Source of the DNA: Terriglobia bacterium
GTDB taxonomy: Bacteria > Acidobacteriota > Terriglobia > UBA7540
Assembly (NCBI GenBank): GCA_020073545.1
Contig: JAIQEZ010000040.1
Location: 1-36,190 of the forward strand
Length of the DNA stretch: 36,190 nucleotides
Direction: 5' to 3'
In this document: positions 17,827 to 24,713 of the stretch, in pieces
How the letters are laid out: each line of letters begins with the position of its first letter
How positions within the stretch are numbered: the first letter of the stretch is position 1
Notes under the pieces: model-generated
Database searches by the model: none
Told to the model about the DNA's origin: nothing
What the model saw: the letters and a program-made list of their open reading frames with translations, nothing else
Program-made: the position numbers and the translations under genes

Positions 17827-17929
17827 CAGCCGCCGGGCCGACACGGATCTGACCCACGACTGGCAGCGACGTTCTCCGTCAGGAGAGACGCTTAGGCGCG
17901 CAGCGGCCCAGCCCTTGAGGGCATCTCCC

Positions 17930-18877
17930 ATGAATGGTCAGTGCGAGGTCTTCTGCGTAGGCAATGCTGTTGCCGACGTTCTGGCGCGGCCGGTGGATCA
18001 TCTCGCGCCTCCCGGGACCAGCCAGCGACTTGAGGACGTCGTCCTTGGTCCTGGCGGCAATACGATCAACACCGGCATTGCCCTAGCCCGTCTGGGCGTG
18101 GGGGTACGCGTCGCGGCCGCGCTCGGCGCAGACCGCTTTGGCCAGTTTCTCCGCGAGCGAGTACGCGCCGAAGGTATCGACGACTCGAGCCTGGTCACGC
18201 TGGCAGGCGCCAAGACCTCCACGTCCGTTGTGCTCGTCGAGGCGACCGGCGAGCGCCGCTTGCTGCACCTGCGCGGCGTGAGCGCCTACTTCTCAGACCA
18301 GAACCTGGACTGGGGGCTGGTCGCAGGCGCTCGCTTCTTTCACTACGCAAGCGCGTTTGCCCTGCCCGCCTTCGACGGCGCGCCTCTGGAGCGTACACTC
18401 AAGCACGCCCGCGAGCTGGGCTGCCTGACCTCAGTGAACATCTGCTGGGACGTGCAGGGGCGCTGGCTCCCGCTTCTTCAACCCGCCCTTGCTCACACTG
18501 ACTTCATTTTCCCCAACCGTGAGGAGGGACAACAACTTACGGGGGAATCTGAGCCCACAGCCATCGCCCGCCGCCTGCGCAGCCTGGGAGTGCAAACCGT
18601 CATCGTTAAGCTGGGAGCAGGGGGCTGCTTCGTGGACTCCCCCGAAGGCTTCTTCACCTCCCCGGGTTTCGCCGTGCATCCCATTGACACCACCGGCGCG
18701 GGCGACTGCTTCGCGGCCGGGTTTCTCGCTGCCCTCTGCCGTGGCCACGACCTGGCCGAGGCCGGCCGTTTTGCCAACGCCGCCGGAGCCCTTGCGACCC
18801 TCAGTATGGGCGGCGCTGATTCGGCACCAACCGTCACCGAGGTTGATGAATTCCTAAGGCGACACACAGCCCATTGA
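17930..18877 (+). CDS. PfkB-family carbohydrate kinase
   Basis: 315 residues from the ATG at 17930, with GAGGG eight bases upstream. An in-frame TTG further up is less likely. Both ribokinase-family signatures are visible. The N-terminal one is GPGGNTINTGIALARLG followed by GADRFGQFL. The C-terminal one is DTTGAGDCFAAGFLAAL, with the catalytic Asp in GAGD and the anion hole. The family phosphorylates sugars, sugar acids or nucleosides with ATP in the cytoplasm. The substrate is not evident; 2-keto-3-deoxygluconate, fructose, ribose and adenosine-type enzymes share these motifs. Location just before a 2-hydroxyacid dehydrogenase and glycerate kinase suggests sugar or sugar-acid catabolism. Confidence 0.9.
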   Translation: MNGQCEVFCVGNAVADVLARPVDHLAPPGTSQRLEDVVLGPGGNTINTGIALARLGVGVRVAAALGADRFGQFLRERVRAEGIDDSSLVTLAGAKTSTSVVLVEATGERRLLHLRGVSAYFSDQNLDWGLVAGARFFHYASAFALPAFDGAPLERTLKHARELGCLTSVNICWDVQGRWLPLLQPALAHTDFIFPNREEGQQLTGESEPTAIARRLRSLGVQTVIVKLGAGGCFVDSPEGFFTSPGFAVHPIDTTGAGDCFAAGFLAALCRGHDLAEAGRFANAAGALATLSMGGADSAPTVTEVDEFLRRHTAH

Positions 18878-18955
18878 TGCGTGGTGTGGCTCCTTGGTCA
18901 GATGCAGGATCAGCGGAAACATCCGGCTCGTTCCATGGGAGAGTCATTAAGGACT

Positions 18956-19219
18956 CTACTTCAGAAAACGAGGCATGACGACGACGGCTATGACCTCCAG
19001 AACCAGGTTTAGGAAGGCATCCTGGAATACCTGCAAATAACTCAATTGCTGTCGATCGACCCGCCATCGCATCACAAGTCCTAAGAGTCCTGTGACGAAA
19101 CCCACGACTCCCCAGCGGAGCCACGACAGGAAATCAGGGCGCTCGCGAATCGCAATGATGAGCGTGACAATTCCAGCGATCGAATGCATCACTAAAATAA
19201 ACAATACCGGTTCAGGCAT
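18956..19219 (-). CDS. Small membrane protein, unknown function
   Basis: 87 residues from an ATG preceded by GAGGG about four bases away. Three hydrophobic segments (VLFILVMHSIAGIVTLIIAI; WLRWGVVGFVTGLLGLVM; AFLNLVLEVIAVVVMP) predict an inner-membrane protein. Short charged loops (RERPDF, RWRVDRQQ) lie between them. I recognise no family. It lies opposite to the surrounding catabolic genes, so it is probably unrelated to them. The frame is open further upstream, but that part is hydrophilic and lacks a start signal. Confidence 0.6.
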   Translation of the reverse strand: MPEPVLFILVMHSIAGIVTLIIAIRERPDFLSWLRWGVVGFVTGLLGLVMRWRVDRQQLSYLQVFQDAFLNLVLEVIAVVVMPRFLK

Positions 19220-19604
19220 CCTACCCTCAGTGCGTAGCCCTGGATGCGCCGTCGTCCCGGCGCGTACCTGTCCGTCGGGTGACGTGGCTATCTCTCGGGG
19301 GATCTTCCGGGCCCGGGAAACCTCTCTTGGTTCCCCGATCAAGACCCCGTCTATCAAGGCCAGTGTCAGAGCGAAACTCCCCGCGCCGGCCCCATCATAC
19401 CAAAACGAACCTGCCGCGAAGGGATATTTGCGCGGCGCGCATCAGGCGTTTTCAGTCGCCGCCGCCCGCTTTGTGATCCCAGGGTCAGTGCCCATTCGGC
19501 GTGGCCGTGGCAAAGTGCGACTGCTACTGGCCCTCTCCTGTCATTGACCTCCCTTCGGCCTTGTGGTATCAACCGAACTTCATCCTGCGCTGGGGGGAAA
19601 CCAC
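19220..19604. other. 385-base divergent intergenic region
   Basis: Between the small membrane gene (minus) and the hydroxyacid dehydrogenase (plus). On the minus strand TGGTATGAT (19402-19394) is an extended -10 candidate for the membrane gene, with no clear -35. On the plus strand the promoter at 19544-19572 serves the dehydrogenase. The rest shows nothing I recognise. Confidence 0.4.
19544..19572 (+). promoter_or_regulatory. Promoter of the hydroxyacid dehydrogenase operon
   Basis: TTGACC (19544-19549), a 17-base spacer and TATCAA (19567-19572) with an extended-type TGG just upstream. A start near 19579 lies downstream of the GTG at 19563. That excludes the GTG as the start codon and supports the TTG at 19605. 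Confidence 0.55.
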
Positions 19605-20579
19605 TTGAGTCGACCTAAGGTCTTTATTACCCGGCCGTTGCCGGCCCAGGCTGTCGAGCGTATCGCGACGCGATGCGATGTGAAGATGCATCCGGACGAC
19701 GCACCGCTCGAGCTTGCGCAACTGGCGGAAGCTTGCCGAGAGGTCGTGGGCCTGCTGGCCTCCGGCGCGCGGGTCGGCGCAGAAGTGCTGGAGCAGGCCC
19801 TGCACCTGCGCGTGATCGCCAACGTCGGCGTCGGCTACGACAACGTCGATGTGGCCGCCTGCACGCGCCGCGGCATCGTCGTTACGAACACTCCCGGGGT
19901 GGTCACGGAATCGACGGCCGACCTCGCCTTCGCGCTGCTCACGGCCGTAGCGCGCCGCCTCGTGGAAGGCGACCGCTACGTACGCGAGGGTCACTGGCGC
20001 CACTGGCAGTGGGGACTGTTATGGGGCACGGACCTCCAGGGCAAGACACTGGGGCTCTACGGTTTTGGACGCATCGGCCAAGCCCTGGCGCGTCGCGCCC
20101 GCGGATTCTCCCTACGCATCCTCTATTATTCGACCGAGCGGGCCACGCAAGCGCTGGAGGAGGAACTCGGCGCACAATTTGTGGATCGCGAGACCCTGCT
20201 GCGCGAAGCGGATTTCCTGAGCCTGCACGTCCCTCTCACACCTGCGACGCACCACCTGATCGGCGCTCGCGAGTTGGCGCTGATGAAGCCTACGGCTTAT
20301 CTCATCAACACAGCGCGCGGCAGAGTCGTAGACGAAGCCGCATTGGTCGAGGCGCTGCGCTCGAACGAGATAGCGGGCGCCGGCCTCGACGTCTTCGAGC
20401 ACGAGCCGCACATCCACCCGGCGCTCCTTGCCCTGCCCAGCGTCGTCCTGACGCCGCACGTCGGCACCGCCACTTCCGAAACTCGTCTGGCCATGGCCAT
20501 GCTGGCAGCCGAAAACCTGCTCGCCGTGCTCGACGGCCGCCGCCCGCCTAACCCCGTCAACCCGGAATTGTTCGCGTAG
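19605..20579 (+). CDS. D-isomer-specific 2-hydroxyacid dehydrogenase (glyoxylate/hydroxypyruvate reductase type)
   Basis: 324 residues from a TTG start with GGGGGGAAA seven bases upstream; the promoter position argues against the longer GTG form. The Rossmann motif LYGFGRIGQALARRA lies near residue 155. The catalytic set is visible: Arg in NTARGRVVDE, Glu in FEHEPHIHP, and His in LTPHVGTAT. NVGVGYDNVDVAACTRRGI is the typical substrate-domain segment. The family reduces glyoxylate or hydroxypyruvate to glycolate or D-glycerate with NAD(P)H. The neighbouring glycerate kinase makes D-glycerate production the natural role. Phosphoglycerate dehydrogenase is less likely because there is no ACT domain. 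Confidence 0.9.
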   Translation: MSRPKVFITRPLPAQAVERIATRCDVKMHPDDAPLELAQLAEACREVVGLLASGARVGAEVLEQALHLRVIANVGVGYDNVDVAACTRRGIVVTNTPGVVTESTADLAFALLTAVARRLVEGDRYVREGHWRHWQWGLLWGTDLQGKTLGLYGFGRIGQALARRARGFSLRILYYSTERATQALEEELGAQFVDRETLLREADFLSLHVPLTPATHHLIGARELALMKPTAYLINTARGRVVDEAALVEALRSNEIAGAGLDVFEHEPHIHPALLALPSVVLTPHVGTATSETRLAMAMLAAENLLAVLDGRRPPNPVNPELFA

Positions 20580-20586
20580 CAAGCCA

Positions 20587-20635
20587 GTCCGCGGTCCGGG
20601 GTCTGATGTCCGGAGTCCGCTGTCGGTTGTCGTGC
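20587..20635 (+). repeat. Imperfect heptamer tandem repeat (GTCCGNN type)
   Basis: Seven consecutive 7-base units each start with GTC: GTCCGCG, GTCCGGG, GTCTGAT, GTCCGGA, GTCCGCT, GTCGGTT, GTCGTGC. They begin eight bases after the dehydrogenase stop codon. Confidence 0.65.
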
Positions 20636-20704
20636 ACCTCAACTCGGCCTCAGCATCTGACCGCCGTGATCACCATCCACCCTGCGATTCTCGAGTTTCG
20701 TTTC

Positions 20705-20760
20705 CTGCCTACTGCCTTCTGCTTACTGCCTACTGACTCCCGACCCCTGACTCCGCCGAG
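20705..20760 (+). repeat. Imperfect heptamer tandem repeat (CTGCCTA type)
   Basis: CTGCCTA, CTGCCTT, CTGCTTA, CTGCCTA, CTGACTC, CCGACCC, CTGACTC and CGCCGAG follow each other with exact 7-base phase. They lie in the spacer upstream of the HbpS-like gene. Confidence 0.7.
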
Positions 20761-20857
20761 ACTCGCACAAGGCGCTCGCCTCCTGGTGCCTCTCGACTCC
20801 GGACTCCTGCCTTCCCTCCCTCTTGCGTTTCCGCGCCAGCTTCCCAATAATGGAGGT

Positions 20858-21286
20858 ATGCTGACACGAAACAACATTCGTCTGACGCTCGAAGGCGCGC
20901 GTGCCATCCTGTCCGCGGCAGAAGCGAAGGCACGCGAAATCAAAGTTCCGCAAAACATCGCTGTGGTGGATGAAGCTGGCTACCTGCTGGCGTTTGCGCG
21001 CATGGACGGCGCCAAGCTCATCGCGGTGGAAGTGGCGCTTACCAAAGCCCGAGCCTCGGCACTTGGCCGTGTTGCCACGGGTCCTTCGCCGGCGCGAGAG
21101 CCGGACGTGATGCTTACCCTCGGCCTTTCCCTGGCCACCCATGGCACGCTCACCTGCATCCGCGGCGGGCTGCCACTTATCGTGAATGGCCAATGCGTGG
21201 GTGGCATCGGAGTGAGTTCCGGCACGCAGGACGAAGACGTTCTGGTGGCTCAGGCAGGTGCGGACGCGTTCCAGAAGTTCTCCTGA
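20858..21286 (+). CDS. HbpS/GlcG-like (DUF336) protein
   Basis: 142 residues with the family features: LTLEGARAILSAAEAKAREI, VPQNIAVVDEAGYLLAFARMDGAKL, ALTKARASAL, and a Gly-rich end GGLPLIVNGQCVGGIGVSSG. GlcG/HbpS-type proteins accompany glycolate, glycerol or diol catabolism and some bind haem or cobalamin; their exact role is unclear. The TGA overlaps the next gene's ATG by one base, so it is translationally coupled to the glycerate kinase. GGAGG lies only one base before the ATG, which is unusually close. A five-codon frame (ATG at 20849) overlaps the start and could affect initiation. Confidence 0.85.
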   Translation: MLTRNNIRLTLEGARAILSAAEAKAREIKVPQNIAVVDEAGYLLAFARMDGAKLIAVEVALTKARASALGRVATGPSPAREPDVMLTLGLSLATHGTLTCIRGGLPLIVNGQCVGGIGVSSGTQDEDVLVAQAGADAFQKFS

Positions 21287-22641
21287 TGGACACTTCGATA
21301 CAATCCGCAGCCCTTACGAACCTGGCCTATGCCCACGGCAAGCAACTGGCCCAACAGATTTTCCTCGAGACCATGGCGGCCATCGAGGTGCGCCATGCCA
21401 TGCTCGCGAAGTTGATATCCGAGGGCGGTGCTCTGGTGGCGGGAGGAGTTTCACATCCGCTGATCCGGCCGCCGCGCGTGGTGGCGTTCGGCAAAGCCGC
21501 CAACCGCATGGCTGCCGCGCTGGACGAAATCCTGGGCGGTCGCATCGAAGCGGGTATAGCGGTGGCGCCGGCAGAGCCCCCGAGAAAACTCGCGCGCTTC
21601 CACTATTTCCTCGGCGGTCATCCCTACCCCACGGCCGGCAGTCTGGAAGGCGCGCAGGCCGCACTGGAACTCGTTTCCAACCTGTCGCGCGACGACTCGG
21701 TTATCTTCCTCGTTTCCGGAGGAGGCTCCGCCACGCTGGCGCAACCCATTGATGCGAGCATCACCCTCGCCGACCTGATCGAGTTTAACCGCGTGCTGGT
21801 CACCTCCAGGCTGCCCATCGAGAAGATCAACGTGCTGCGCAAGCACCTCTCGGCTGTAAAGGGCGGAAGGCTCGGCGTGCGCGCGTACCCCGCACAACAG
21901 CTTACGATTTTCATTTCCGACGTACCAGACCACCTGCCCTCGATGGTCGCCTCCGGCCCGACCATGCCCGATGAGTCCACGGCCGAGCAGGCATACGAAC
22001 TGACGGAACGCCACGGCCTGGTCCGCCTGTTCCCCGCGAGTATCCGGAGATTCTTCGAGCTTCGGAAACTACCGGAGACTCCCAAACCGGGCGACGCGCG
22101 GTTTGCGAATGCGCATTACTTCTGCCTGCTTTCGAACCACGACGCGGTAGAGGCTGCCCTGACGGCGGCGGAAAAACTCGGGTTCGCCAGTGCGATCGAC
22201 CCCGGACCATGGGACGCCGACTACCAGCAGGTGGCGCACGCGAACCTGGCCGCGCTCGAGGCGCTCTCCAAGAAACACCAAGGCCAGCCCGTCTGTCTCG
22301 TGGTCGGCGGAGAAGTCACGTGCCCGGTCACCGGCCCCGGCGTGGGTGGGCGTAACCAGGCTTTCGTACTCTACGCGGCGCAGCAGATCACGGGACGGCA
22401 CCGCGTCGTCCTGAGCGCCGGCACCGACGGCCGCGACGGCAACAGTCCCACCAGCGGCGCAGTCGCCGACGGCCAGACCATTTCGCGCACTCAGGCCCGA
22501 GGTCCGGATCCCGCCGCCCACCTCGCGGAAAGCGATTCCTATTCGTTCTTCCGCACCTTGGGCGACACGCTCGACACCGGATTCACGGATAACAACGTTC
22601 GCGACGTGCGCATCTGGCTCGACTTCGGGGCGGCAAAGTGA
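21286..22641 (+). CDS. Glycerate 2-kinase (GckA/TtuD type, DUF4147 plus MOFRL)
   Basis: 451 residues from the ATG at 21286, which overlaps the preceding stop (TGATG). The N-terminal DUF4147 domain has VVAFGKAANRMAAALDEIL, VSGGGSATLAQP and NVLRKHLSAVKGGRL. The C-terminal MOFRL domain has CLVVGGEVTCPVTGPGVGG, RNQAFVLYAAQQI and LSAGTDGRDGNSPTSGAVAD. The enzyme transfers phosphate from ATP to D-glycerate, giving 2-phosphoglycerate for lower glycolysis. Coupling with the GlcG-like gene and closeness to two glyoxylate/hydroxypyruvate-type reductases strongly support this substrate. Confidence 0.93.
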   Translation: MDTSIQSAALTNLAYAHGKQLAQQIFLETMAAIEVRHAMLAKLISEGGALVAGGVSHPLIRPPRVVAFGKAANRMAAALDEILGGRIEAGIAVAPAEPPRKLARFHYFLGGHPYPTAGSLEGAQAALELVSNLSRDDSVIFLVSGGGSATLAQPIDASITLADLIEFNRVLVTSRLPIEKINVLRKHLSAVKGGRLGVRAYPAQQLTIFISDVPDHLPSMVASGPTMPDESTAEQAYELTERHGLVRLFPASIRRFFELRKLPETPKPGDARFANAHYFCLLSNHDAVEAALTAAEKLGFASAIDPGPWDADYQQVAHANLAALEALSKKHQGQPVCLVVGGEVTCPVTGPGVGGRNQAFVLYAAQQITGRHRVVLSAGTDGRDGNSPTSGAVADGQTISRTQARGPDPAAHLAESDSYSFFRTLGDTLDTGFTDNNVRDVRIWLDFGAAK

Positions 22642-22682
22642 CGTAGCGCCGACCACGGGGTCCGCACCTTGGTTCCATCGCC

Positions 22683-23414
22683 ATGGACGATCTGACAGGG
22701 AAAGTTGCTCTGGTGACGGGCGCGAGTCTGGGCATCGGCCGGGCCATCGCCCAAGCCTTAGGCAAGGCCGGCGCAGAGGTGGCGGTCAATTACCTTCGGC
22801 ATGAGGCGGAAGCCGAAGAGGTGTGCGAGTTCATCCGGCGCTTGGGACGGCGCGCGCTCGCCGTGCAGGCGGATGTTTCAAAATCCTCGGAAGTCACGCG
22901 CCTGGTAAAAACGGTTGAGCAGGGGTTGGGGTCAATCGAAATCCTGGTCAACAATTCCGGCATCACGCGCCCGCAGCCGCTGGAGGATATTCGGGAAGAA
23001 GACTGGGATGAACTCATCAATGTGAATCTCAAATCCGCCTTCCTGGTCACGCAGCGGGTTCTGCCGGGAATGCGCGCGCGCCACTGGGGGCGCATCATCA
23101 ATATCTCCTCGGTGGCCGCCCACACAGGCGGAGTGGTGGGGCCGCACTACGCCGCATCCAAGGCGGGCATGCTCGGGTTGACGCATTCCTATGCCGGGCT
23201 TCTGGCGCGCGAGGGTGTTACCGTGAATGCCATCGCGCCCGCGCTGATCTACACCCAGATGGTGGCGGCGAACCCCCGCGCGCGTGCGGACCTGATCCCG
23301 GTGGGGCGCTTCGGCAAAGTCGAGGAAGTCGCGGACGCGGCCCTCCTGCTGGCGGGCAACGGTTATATCACCGGCCAGACCCTCAACGTGGACGGCGGCT
23401 GGTACATGACGTAG
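22683..23414 (+). CDS. Short-chain dehydrogenase/reductase (FabG-like)
   Basis: 243 residues of classical SDR. The nucleotide motif TGASLGIG is at 13-20, then NNSG (for NNAG), the catalytic Ser in INISSVAAHTGG, and YAASK supplying Tyr and Lys. The C-terminal DGGWYMT is typical. An Arg and Asn lie after the second strand (NYLRHEAE), which suggests NADP preference. FabG-like enzymes range from 3-oxoacyl-ACP reductase to sugar dehydrogenases. Here, away from fatty-acid genes and inside a catabolic cluster, a sugar or hydroxyacid dehydrogenase is more likely. It starts 41 bases after the kinase, with only a weak upstream site, so co-transcription is expected. Confidence 0.88.
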   Translation: MDDLTGKVALVTGASLGIGRAIAQALGKAGAEVAVNYLRHEAEAEEVCEFIRRLGRRALAVQADVSKSSEVTRLVKTVEQGLGSIEILVNNSGITRPQPLEDIREEDWDELINVNLKSAFLVTQRVLPGMRARHWGRIINISSVAAHTGGVVGPHYAASKAGMLGLTHSYAGLLAREGVTVNAIAPALIYTQMVAANPRARADLIPVGRFGKVEEVADAALLLAGNGYITGQTLNVDGGWYMT

Positions 23415-23416
23415 GG

Positions 23417-23451
23417 CTGTCAGCTGTCAGCGATCAGCTTTCAGCTGAAGC
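23417..23451 (+). repeat. Imperfect heptamer tandem repeat (CTGTCAG type)
   Basis: CTGTCAG, CTGTCAG, CGATCAG, CTTTCAG and CTGAAGC in exact 7-base phase, immediately after the SDR stop codon. This is the third heptamer array in the cluster spacers. Confidence 0.65.
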
Positions 23452-23496
23452 ATGAGCGGACAGCTGAGCGCTGGTCGCTTTTCCAGGAGGAAATTG

Positions 23497-24387
23497 ATGC
23501 CGGAATCCATCGGATTCATCGGACTCGGAATTATGGGGCAGCCCATGGCGCTGAACCTCATCAAAGCGGGTCACCAGCTGGCGGTCTACAATCGCACCGC
23601 CGCGAAGGCCGCCGCACTCCAGGCGGCTGGCGCCCGCGTGGTCTCTTCGCCTGCCGACGCCGCGCGCGATGCCAACGTCGTGATGATGATCGTGAGCGAC
23701 TCCGCCGCGGTGGAAGAAGTGGTGGCAGGCAAGGGTGGAATTCTCGAATCGCTCCGCGCCGGCGCGCTAGTGATCGACTCGAGCACCATCAGCCCCACCG
23801 TCAGCCGCAAGATGGCCTGCCTGGTAGCAGGCAAAGGTGCAAGCTGGCTCGACGCGCCCGTCACCGGCTCGAAGCATGGCGCCGAAAAGGGCGAGCTGAC
23901 GTTTATGATGGGCGGCGATCGCGCCGCCTTCGACCGTGCCCTGCCCATCCTGCAGGTGCTCGGCAAAAAGCATATCTACTGCGGCTCGCACGGGCTCGGC
24001 CTCTCGGCCAAGCTCGCGCAGAACACCATCCAGGCTACCCTGCTCGAGGTTTTCTGCGAAGGCTTCGTGCTCGCGACCAAGGCGGGTGTGCGGCCCGAAA
24101 CCATGCTGGAAATCATCCAGTCCAGCCTGGCGCGCGCCGCGCTCACCGACTTCAAGGCGCCGTTCATTTTCAAGGGTGACTTCACCCCCTACTTCCCGCT
24201 CAAGCTCATGCACAAAGACCTGGAATTGGCCGCCGAAGCCGGTTACGCGCAGGGCGTCCCTATGCCCGCGCTCGCAGCCGTGAAAGAGGTTTACATGGCC
24301 GCCAAAGCTCAGGGAAAAGGCGACTTGGATTACGCCGCGATCGTCACTTTTCTGGAGGAGCTGGCGGGCGTGAAGGTGCGAACCTAG
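23497..24387 (+). CDS. Beta-hydroxyacid dehydrogenase, glyoxylate/succinic semialdehyde reductase-like (GLYR/GlxR/HIBADH family)
   Basis: 296 residues from an ATG with CAGGAGG six bases upstream. The N-terminal motif GFIGLGIMGQPMALNLIKAGH and NRT after the second strand point to NADP. The substrate motif DAPVTGSKHGAEKGELTFM resembles the APVSGSK form of plant and bacterial glyoxylate/succinic-semialdehyde reductases more than the GG form of hydroxyisobutyrate dehydrogenases. The catalytic Lys lies in LSAKLAQNTIQA, and the C-terminal helices include FPLKLMHKDLELA. A role in reducing glyoxylate or tartronate semialdehyde fits the neighbouring glycerate kinase. 3-hydroxyisobutyrate dehydrogenase remains possible. 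Confidence 0.88.
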   Translation: MPESIGFIGLGIMGQPMALNLIKAGHQLAVYNRTAAKAAALQAAGARVVSSPADAARDANVVMMIVSDSAAVEEVVAGKGGILESLRAGALVIDSSTISPTVSRKMACLVAGKGASWLDAPVTGSKHGAEKGELTFMMGGDRAAFDRALPILQVLGKKHIYCGSHGLGLSAKLAQNTIQATLLEVFCEGFVLATKAGVRPETMLEIIQSSLARAALTDFKAPFIFKGDFTPYFPLKLMHKDLELAAEAGYAQGVPMPALAAVKEVYMAAKAQGKGDLDYAAIVTFLEELAGVKVRT

Positions 24388-24392
24388 CGTCA

Positions 24393-24567
24393 TGTAACAG
24401 AAGTGCGTCGACAAACTCCCGCGCGCTGGTGAGGGAATACGCAGCCCCGACAGGGGCGAAAGATTGTAGCCCAGGGTCTCCCTTGACCCGCCGTGCGCGG
24501 GCGCAAGCCCTGGGCTAAGTTCTCGCGCCCGCTACGCGGGCTGACTTCATAAATGAACTTCTGTTAC
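24393..24567. repeat. MITE-like inverted-repeat element
   Basis: GTAACAGAAGT (24394-24404) and ACTTCTGTTAC (24557-24567) are perfect inverted arms about 150 bases apart. Both are preceded, outward, by TAGCG, with five extra bases on the left side. A second pair, TAGCCCAGGG (24467-24476) and CCCTGGGCTA (24508-24517), lies inside. No coding frame is present. The layout is that of a non-autonomous mobile or dispersed repeat. Confidence 0.55.
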
Positions 24568-24579
24568 GCTACATTAGTG

Positions 24580-24676
24580 CCGTTCCAACTTAATCTCCCA
24601 ATCTGGTGCGCCTTCATTCTGTCCGGCTCGAAAGATGACCCTGCGTAGAAAGGTTGGGCAAGACAAATTGGAACGG
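24580..24676. repeat. Inverted repeat upstream of the glycosidase
   Basis: CCGTTCCAA (24580-24588) and TTGGAACGG (24668-24676) are perfect inverted arms enclosing 79 bases. The match extends to 11 of 12 bases. It ends 37 bases before the glycosidase ATG and could fold in the leader mRNA or mark another element boundary. Confidence 0.5.
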
Positions 24677-24713
24677 AACCAGGCAGGCTCACTTTCCCCG
24701 GAGGAGGATTTAG

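Larger units (their letters stand above)
17486..17929. other. Divergent promoter region between hppA and the PfkB kinase
   Basis: 444 bases holding the hppA promoter and its leader of about 117 bases (which contains a CCGAA/TTCGG hairpin at 17547-17564) and the PfkB promoter with a leader of about 98 bases. No coding frame is convincing here. I recognise no known riboswitch. Confidence 0.5.

Noticed and set aside
19092-19547. 151-codon plus-strand frame before the hydroxyacid dehydrogenase
   Set aside because: No ribosome-binding site or motif. It overlaps the small membrane gene on the other strand and the promoter region.
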